Shown here in pieces: positions 6,306-8,788 of a DNA stretch of 8,788 bases. The position numbers and the translations under genes are program-made. Each line of letters starts with the position of its first letter. Position 1 is the stretch's first letter. Origin of the DNA: an uncultured Acetatifactor sp. (GTDB lineage: Bacteria > Bacillota > Clostridia > Lachnospirales > Lachnospiraceae); the NCBI GenBank assembly GCA_910587555.1, contig CAJULV010000041.1, positions 26,248 through 35,035 of the forward strand, read 5' to 3'. The notes under the pieces are model-generated. The model saw only the letters and a list, made by a program, of their open reading frames with translations. It had not been told where the DNA came from and made no database searches.

Positions 6306-7541
6306 ATGTCAAAAACCGTCGATTATTTTCTGCAGTATGTAAAGATTGATACCCGGTCGGAGGATGATACAGGGACTTCGCCCAGTACGCAGAAGCAGCA
6401 TGAACTGGCAAAGCTTCTGACAGCGCAACTGGAAGCCATGGGTGCAGCGGAGATTACCTATGACAGGGAGCACTGCTATGTCTATGCATCCGTGCCTGCT
6501 TCCCAGGGCTGTGAAAATGCGCCTGTGCTTGGACTGATTGCCCATATGGATACGGCTCCCGTGGTGTCCGGCAGGGATGTGAAGCCCAGAATTGTGGAAA
6601 ATTATGACGGAAACGATATTGTATTGAACGAAAAGGAACATATTATTTTCCGGGCAGCCGACTATCCGGAACTGGGCAGTTACAGGGGACAGGATTTGAT
6701 TGTAACCGACGGCACCACGCTTCTGGGAGGCGACGACAAGGCGGGGGTTGCGGAGATTATGGCTGCCTGCGAATACCTGCTGCAGCATCCGGAAGTAAAG
6801 CACGGAAAGATCCGGATTGGCTTTACCCCGGATGAGGAGATCGGCCAGGGAACGGCGCATTTTGATGTGAAGCTGTTCGGCGCGGATTTTGCCTACACTG
6901 TGGACGGAGATCGGTTTGGGCACATAGAGGACGGGACATTCAACGCGGCAGGGGCGAAACTTACCGTACATGGCGTCAGTGCCCATCCGGGTTCGGCCAA
7001 GGGCGCCATGGTCAATGCCATGCTGATTGCCTTTGAATTCCAGTCGATGCTCCCGGTTTTCCAGAATCCCATGTATACGGAAGGAGAAGAGGGCTTCTTC
7101 CATCTGGAGCATATTGAAGGGGATGTGGAGAAGACGGTAACCGAATATATCATCAGGGACCATGACAGGACCCTGTTTGAGCAGAAAAAGCAGCTGTTTC
7201 AGCAGTGCGCCGATTTTCTGAACCGGAAATACGGGGAAGGAACCGTGGAGGCGGAGGTTCAGGACAGCTATTATAATATGAAGGAAGTCCTGGAACCCCA
7301 CAGGCATCTGATTGAAAACGCTGCCGAAATGATCCGGCGGATGGGCATGGAACCGGAGATCTGTTCTGTCCGGGGCGGCACGGACGGAGCAAGGCTTTCC
7401 TACATGGGGCTGCCCTGCCCGAACCTGTGTACGGGCGGCGGGAACTTTCACAGCCGTTTTGAATATGTCTGCGTACAGTCCATGGAAAAGGTCACGGAGC
7501 TTCTGGTAAGACTGGCAGAGAAATACGGCAGCGGATTATGA
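6306..7541 (+). CDS. pepT: Peptidase T (tripeptide aminopeptidase)
   Basis: A cytoplasmic M20-family zinc aminopeptidase that removes the N-terminal residue from tripeptides. The 411-residue length matches the family (~408). Metal and catalytic residues are visible: H80 and D82 in AHMDTAP, D143 in LLGGDDKAG, the catalytic E177 with E178 in FTPDEEIG, D200 in YTVDGD and H382 in GGGNFHSRFEYV. The dimerisation-domain motif VHGVSAHPGSAKG (221-233) is also present. The start is ATG 6306, with AGAGGA (6292-6297) 8 nt upstream; the same frame is open further upstream to 6213 but without support. The gene has its own promoter (6176-6204) and ends at a strong terminator (7610-7651), so it is probably monocistronic. 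It sits beside an amino-acid symporter, which fits peptide scavenging. Confidence 0.97.
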   Translation: MSKTVDYFLQYVKIDTRSEDDTGTSPSTQKQHELAKLLTAQLEAMGAAEITYDREHCYVYASVPASQGCENAPVLGLIAHMDTAPVVSGRDVKPRIVENYDGNDIVLNEKEHIIFRAADYPELGSYRGQDLIVTDGTTLLGGDDKAGVAEIMAACEYLLQHPEVKHGKIRIGFTPDEEIGQGTAHFDVKLFGADFAYTVDGDRFGHIEDGTFNAAGAKLTVHGVSAHPGSAKGAMVNAMLIAFEFQSMLPVFQNPMYTEGEEGFFHLEHIEGDVEKTVTEYIIRDHDRTLFEQKKQLFQQCADFLNRKYGEGTVEAEVQDSYYNMKEVLEPHRHLIENAAEMIRRMGMEPEICSVRGGTDGARLSYMGLPCPNLCTGGGNFHSRFEYVCVQSMEKVTELLVRLAEKYGSGL

Positions 7542-7609
7542 GAAGCCGGGAAGCAGCGGATTGCTTTGGATAAAACCTCTGCATATCCGGGCGTGGCAGG
7601 AAAGACTGT

Positions 7610-7651
7610 AACCTCCGAAAGGATCAGCAATACCTTCGGGGGTTTTTCCTT
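7610..7651 (+). terminator. Intrinsic terminator of pepT
   Basis: AACCTCCGAAAGG (7610-7622) pairs with CCTTCGGGGGTT (7633-7644), with one G-U pair and one bulged A, across a 10-nt loop. A TTTTT run (7643-7647) follows immediately. It lies 69 bp past the pepT stop codon. Confidence 0.88.
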
Positions 7652-7670
7652 ATAATGTGTTTCCCGGGGT

Positions 7671-7829
7671 CAATTCTTTTTTGACGGGGGCACGATTGCA
7701 GAATGCGGCACCCATGAAGCGCTTATGAAATCCGGAAAGAAATACTGTGATATGTATAACACACAGGCGAAATGGTATGTTGGGCAGAGGGAAGGAGGAA
7801 GTTCGTTGATTTGCCCTTCCGATTTTTGA
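7671..7829 (+). pseudogene. C-terminal remnant of an ABC exporter ATPase
   Basis: Reading this frame gives FFFDGGTIAECGTHEALM, then KSGKKYCDMYNTQAKWYV and a short tail to TGA at 7827-7829. This is the conserved end of an ABC exporter nucleotide-binding domain: the D-G-x-I-x-E-x-GTHEELM strand and the C-terminal helix ending NTQAKW. Walker A, signature, Walker B and switch histidine are all missing, and there is no start codon or ribosome-binding site. The similarity begins only ~20 bp after the pepT terminator, so a deletion or rearrangement removed the rest. It is not a copy of the ABC gene at the left edge, whose end reads EGRVAAQGTVAELL. I rejected it as an active gene; it is too short and lacks every catalytic motif. 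Confidence 0.8.
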
Positions 7830-7908
7830 TGACGATGGAGAAGTTTTGCAGTATAATGTATTTCATGCAGAGTTGGTGATAAAACATTCTGAAAACAGAA
7901 AACTGTAA
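7830..7908 (+). other. Spacer before the mobile cassette
   Basis: No gene. A TATAAT lies at 7852-7857, but the nearest -35 candidate (TTGATG, 7826-7831) is 20 bp away, so a promoter is doubtful. Before the cassette inserted, this stretch would have led directly into the miaB upstream region. Confidence 0.4.
7901..7908 (+). repeat. Left target-site duplication AACTGTAA
   Basis: AACTGTAA directly abuts the outer end of the left inverted repeat and is identical to 8405-8412, which directly abuts the right one. An exact 8-bp direct repeat at both boundaries is the footprint of a transposase-mediated insertion. Confidence 0.85.
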
Positions 7909-7930
7909 CTCCCTTTTCGGAATTGTGTAC
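7909..7930 (+). repeat. Left terminal inverted repeat
   Basis: It begins CTCCCTTTTCGGAA and continues TTGTGTAC. Against the reverse complement of 8383-8404 it differs only at positions 15, 16 and 21 of 22. Confidence 0.85.
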
Positions 7931-7959
7931 TCAATGAAAATGAGACAATAAAATATGCA

Positions 7960-7988
7960 TTGCGAGTGGCTGGCAAATATTTTATAAT
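7960..7988 (+). promoter_or_regulatory. Promoter inside the cassette
   Basis: TTGCGA (7960-7965), a 17-bp spacer and a perfect TATAAT (7983-7988) lie just upstream of the small gene. Transcription would start near 7995, leaving a very short leader that carries the GGAGG ribosome-binding site. The cassette therefore brings its own expression signals. Confidence 0.68.
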
Positions 7989-8010
7989 CAGAATTTGGAG
8001 GATAGACATT

Positions 8011-8301
8011 ATGATTACAATTGACGATGTCAAACAGATAAGCCAAAAAATATCTTTAGAAAATGGTATATTGGATGATAATCTAAGCGAAGATGTATCT
8101 GAAATTGTGTACCGCATAGATGTGATCGAATGCGATGATGCTCCGAAGATTGACCGACATATAGATATCGAATATTCTTTTGGCGACTATTACGAAGTTC
8201 ATGAAGAGAACCCCTTATTTCATTTTATTTGTGCATTGTGCAGCCTATCATTAGCACAAGAGGAGGAAGAAATTATCCTTTATGAAAATGATGAAGAATA
8301 A
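8011..8301 (+). CDS. Small, very acidic protein of unknown function (cassette passenger)
   Basis: I do not recognise this 96-residue protein. It has 12 Asp and 15 Glu against 3 Lys and 2 Arg, a net charge near -22, with an EEEE run and an acidic end (YENDEE). Hydrophobic residues are interspersed (EIVYRIDVIE, HFICALCSLSLA), which suggests a folded soluble protein rather than a disordered tail; three cysteines are at 41, 74 and 77. No signal peptide or transmembrane helix is evident. ATG 8011 is chosen because GGAGG (7997-8001) lies 9 nt upstream; the frame opens at a TTG (7960) that has no ribosome-binding site and overlaps the -35 box. G+C is ~36% over 8041-8280 by hand count, clearly below the pepT coding region, which supports foreign origin. 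Such charge is common in immunity proteins, antitoxins and DNA mimics, but no family motif supports any of these. Confidence 0.75.
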   Translation: MITIDDVKQISQKISLENGILDDNLSEDVSEIVYRIDVIECDDAPKIDRHIDIEYSFGDYYEVHEENPLFHFICALCSLSLAQEEEEIILYENDEE

Positions 8302-8382
8302 TACAAATTCCTGTTCGCAGAACTGCCGGGTGAGTGCTAAATCGGTAATAATATGCATTATACTCCCAATTTTATGCAGTAG

Positions 8383-8404
8383 GAACACTTTTCCGAAAAG
8401 GGAG
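8383..8404 (+). repeat. Right terminal inverted repeat
   Basis: It ends TTCCGAAAAGGGAG at 8404, the exact reverse complement of the left end's first 14 bases, with GTGT and C also conserved further in. Confidence 0.85.
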
Positions 8405-8412
8405 AACTGTAA
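8405..8412 (+). repeat. Right target-site duplication AACTGTAA
   Basis: Identical to 7901-7908 and directly adjoining the right inverted repeat. The match ends exactly at the element boundary on both sides. Confidence 0.85.
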
Positions 8413-8434
8413 TTACATGATGTTATAAATATAA

Positions 8435-8496
8435 AAAAAGAAACGAATACCCCGCTTAAGCCATAAAGCTGTACGGTAAAAAATCCGTTTCTTTTT
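8435..8496 (+). terminator. Long inverted repeat before miaB, possible bidirectional terminator
   Basis: AAAAAGAAACG (8435-8445) is the perfect complement of CGTTTCTTTTT (8486-8496). TACC (8448-8451) with GGTA (8475-8478) and GCTT (8454-8457) with AAGC (8466-8469) can form nested inner stems. The A-run on one side and T-run on the other resemble a bidirectional terminator. However, it stops only 9 nt before the miaB ATG at 8506, so any transcript into miaB from upstream must read through it. A leader attenuator or a small palindromic element are alternatives. Confidence 0.5.
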
Positions 8497-8505
8497 GGAT
8501 ATGAT

Positions 8506-8730
8506 ATGTTAGAAAGGGAGAAAATTCAAGAGAAAATGAATAATGAAGCTACGCATCATAATGAAATATATTTAGATAAAATAGATATCAATGCAGAACC
8601 TCCCGCAGAAGAACCCGCCCGCCAATATTATTTTATGGCAAAATGCCGGGAGTGGGTTGGGAATTTTGAACGGGAAAACCACCGTTTTCCCACAGCCTGC
8701 GTCACGACTTTCGGCTGTCCGAAAGTGTGA
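8506..8730 (+). pseudogene. miaB: miaB 5' fragment (tRNA methylthiotransferase), disrupted
   Basis: The frame encodes the N-terminus of MiaB, the radical-SAM enzyme that adds a methylthio group to i6A37 of tRNAs. Recognisable stretches are EPPAEEPARQYYFMAKCREWV (split over residues 31-51), then FERENHRFPTACVTTFGC ending at C71, the first ligand of the auxiliary Fe-S cluster. Intact proteins continue QMNARDSEKL for some 400 more residues; here the frame reads PKV and stops at TGA 8728-8730. None of the three forward frames after the break recovers the family sequence, so this is not a simple frameshift; foreign or rearranged sequence joins at about 8719. The start may be ATG 8506 or ATG 8536 (MNNEATHH); AAGGGAG at 8514-8520 is poorly spaced for both. 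No function is expected from 74 residues unless the rest is restored. Confidence 0.82.
8707..8726 (+). other. Perfect hairpin at the miaB break
   Basis: ACTTTCGG (8707-8714), loop CTGT and CCGAAAGT (8719-8726) form an 8-bp perfect stem spanning the point where miaB similarity ends. The left arm is miaB coding sequence (TTFG) and the right arm is the new sequence. That is either chance or a trace of the joining event. Confidence 0.6.
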
Positions 8731-8767
8731 GTAAAAAAGAAGTTGAAATCTATTGATAAATACAAGG

Positions 8768-8787
8768 CTTTTCCCGGAAAGGAAAAG
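8768..8787 (+). other. Inverted repeat at the right edge
   Basis: CTTTTCC (8768-8774) pairs with GGAAAAG (8781-8787) around CGGAAA. It lies in the sequence that replaces miaB and is cut off by the window end, so its role cannot be judged. The miaB frame is open from 8731 to the edge but shows no recognisable protein. Confidence 0.4.
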
Positions 8788-8788
8788 T

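Larger units (their letters stand above)
7909..8404 (+). mobile_element. 496-bp transposase-less insertion cassette carrying one small gene
   Basis: The segment is bounded by inverted repeats CTCCCTTTTCGGAA (7909-7922) and TTCCGAAAAGGGAG (8391-8404), perfect over 14 bp and 19/22 matched over 22 bp (7909-7930 with 8383-8404). It is flanked by the 8-bp duplication AACTGTAA. AATATGCATT occurs ~44 bp inside each end (7952-7961 and 8350-8359). There is no transposase; the only gene is the acidic ORF at 8011-8301 with its own promoter. The layout matches mobile insertion cassettes, non-autonomous units moved in trans by an insertion-sequence transposase, described for IS231 relatives in Bacillus cereus. 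The family is unknown: an 8-bp duplication is found in IS256, IS66, ISL3 and IS1595 relatives, but ends starting CTCCC match none I can name. Joining 7908 to 8413 restores a plausible empty site. Confidence 0.78.

Noticed and set aside
6309..7451. 380-codon open frame on the minus strand across pepT
   Set aside because: Antisense shadow; all M20 catalytic motifs are on the + strand.
7905..7913. GTAACTCCC as an IS66-type end (GTAA)
   Set aside because: The right end lacks the matching GGGAGTTAC and no duplication flanks that alternative boundary; CTCCC ends with AACTGTAA duplications fit better.
8725..8729. GTGTG, which could be the 5' end of a group II intron in miaB
   Set aside because: The bases just before it do not match the expected miaB exon (QMN codons), so the boundary does not fit intron insertion; nothing else of an intron is inside the window.

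Overview
The window looks like chromosomal DNA of a low-to-mid G+C Firmicute, most likely a Lachnospiraceae-type Clostridium relative. This is inferred from the purine-rich ribosome-binding sites, the TTGACA/TATAAT promoters, the protein styles, and a MiaB N-terminus (EPPAEEPARQYYFMAKCREWV-like) typical of that group. All recognised genes read on the + strand. No tRNA, rRNA or CRISPR array was seen.

Left part (1-4431): the window opens inside an ABC transporter gene, at an 18-bp in-frame tandem array that sits just before its nucleotide-binding domain. A 292-bp spacer follows. It holds a strong promoter and three pairs of 10-11-bp-phased direct repeats, and leads into a three-gene signalling operon: an OmpR/PhoB-type response regulator, a HAMP-type sensor histidine kinase with an unusual C-terminal tail, and an unrecognised single-pass membrane protein whose start overlaps the kinase gene.

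Middle (4432-7651): an AGCS-family sodium:amino-acid symporter follows, starting at GTG and carrying a ~75-residue low-complexity insert in its first loop. Next is peptidase T (pepT), with its own extended -10 promoter overlapping the symporter's 3' end and a clear intrinsic terminator after it. Peptidase T releases amino acids from tripeptides and the symporter imports amino acids, so the pair fits peptide and amino-acid use.

Right part (7652-8788) is a scarred region. It contains the C-terminal scrap of a second ABC exporter. Beyond that is a 496-bp transposon-like cassette (7909-8404) with 22-bp terminal inverted repeats (14 perfect) and an exact 8-bp target duplication (AACTGTAA). The cassette has no transposase, but it has a complete promoter-RBS-ORF unit for a very acidic 96-residue protein. 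After it come a long inverted repeat and the first ~70 codons of miaB, which break off at the first cluster-ligand cysteine inside a perfect 8-bp hairpin. The cassette is the best candidate here for something undescribed: a mobile-insertion-cassette-like unit carrying an unknown acidic protein.
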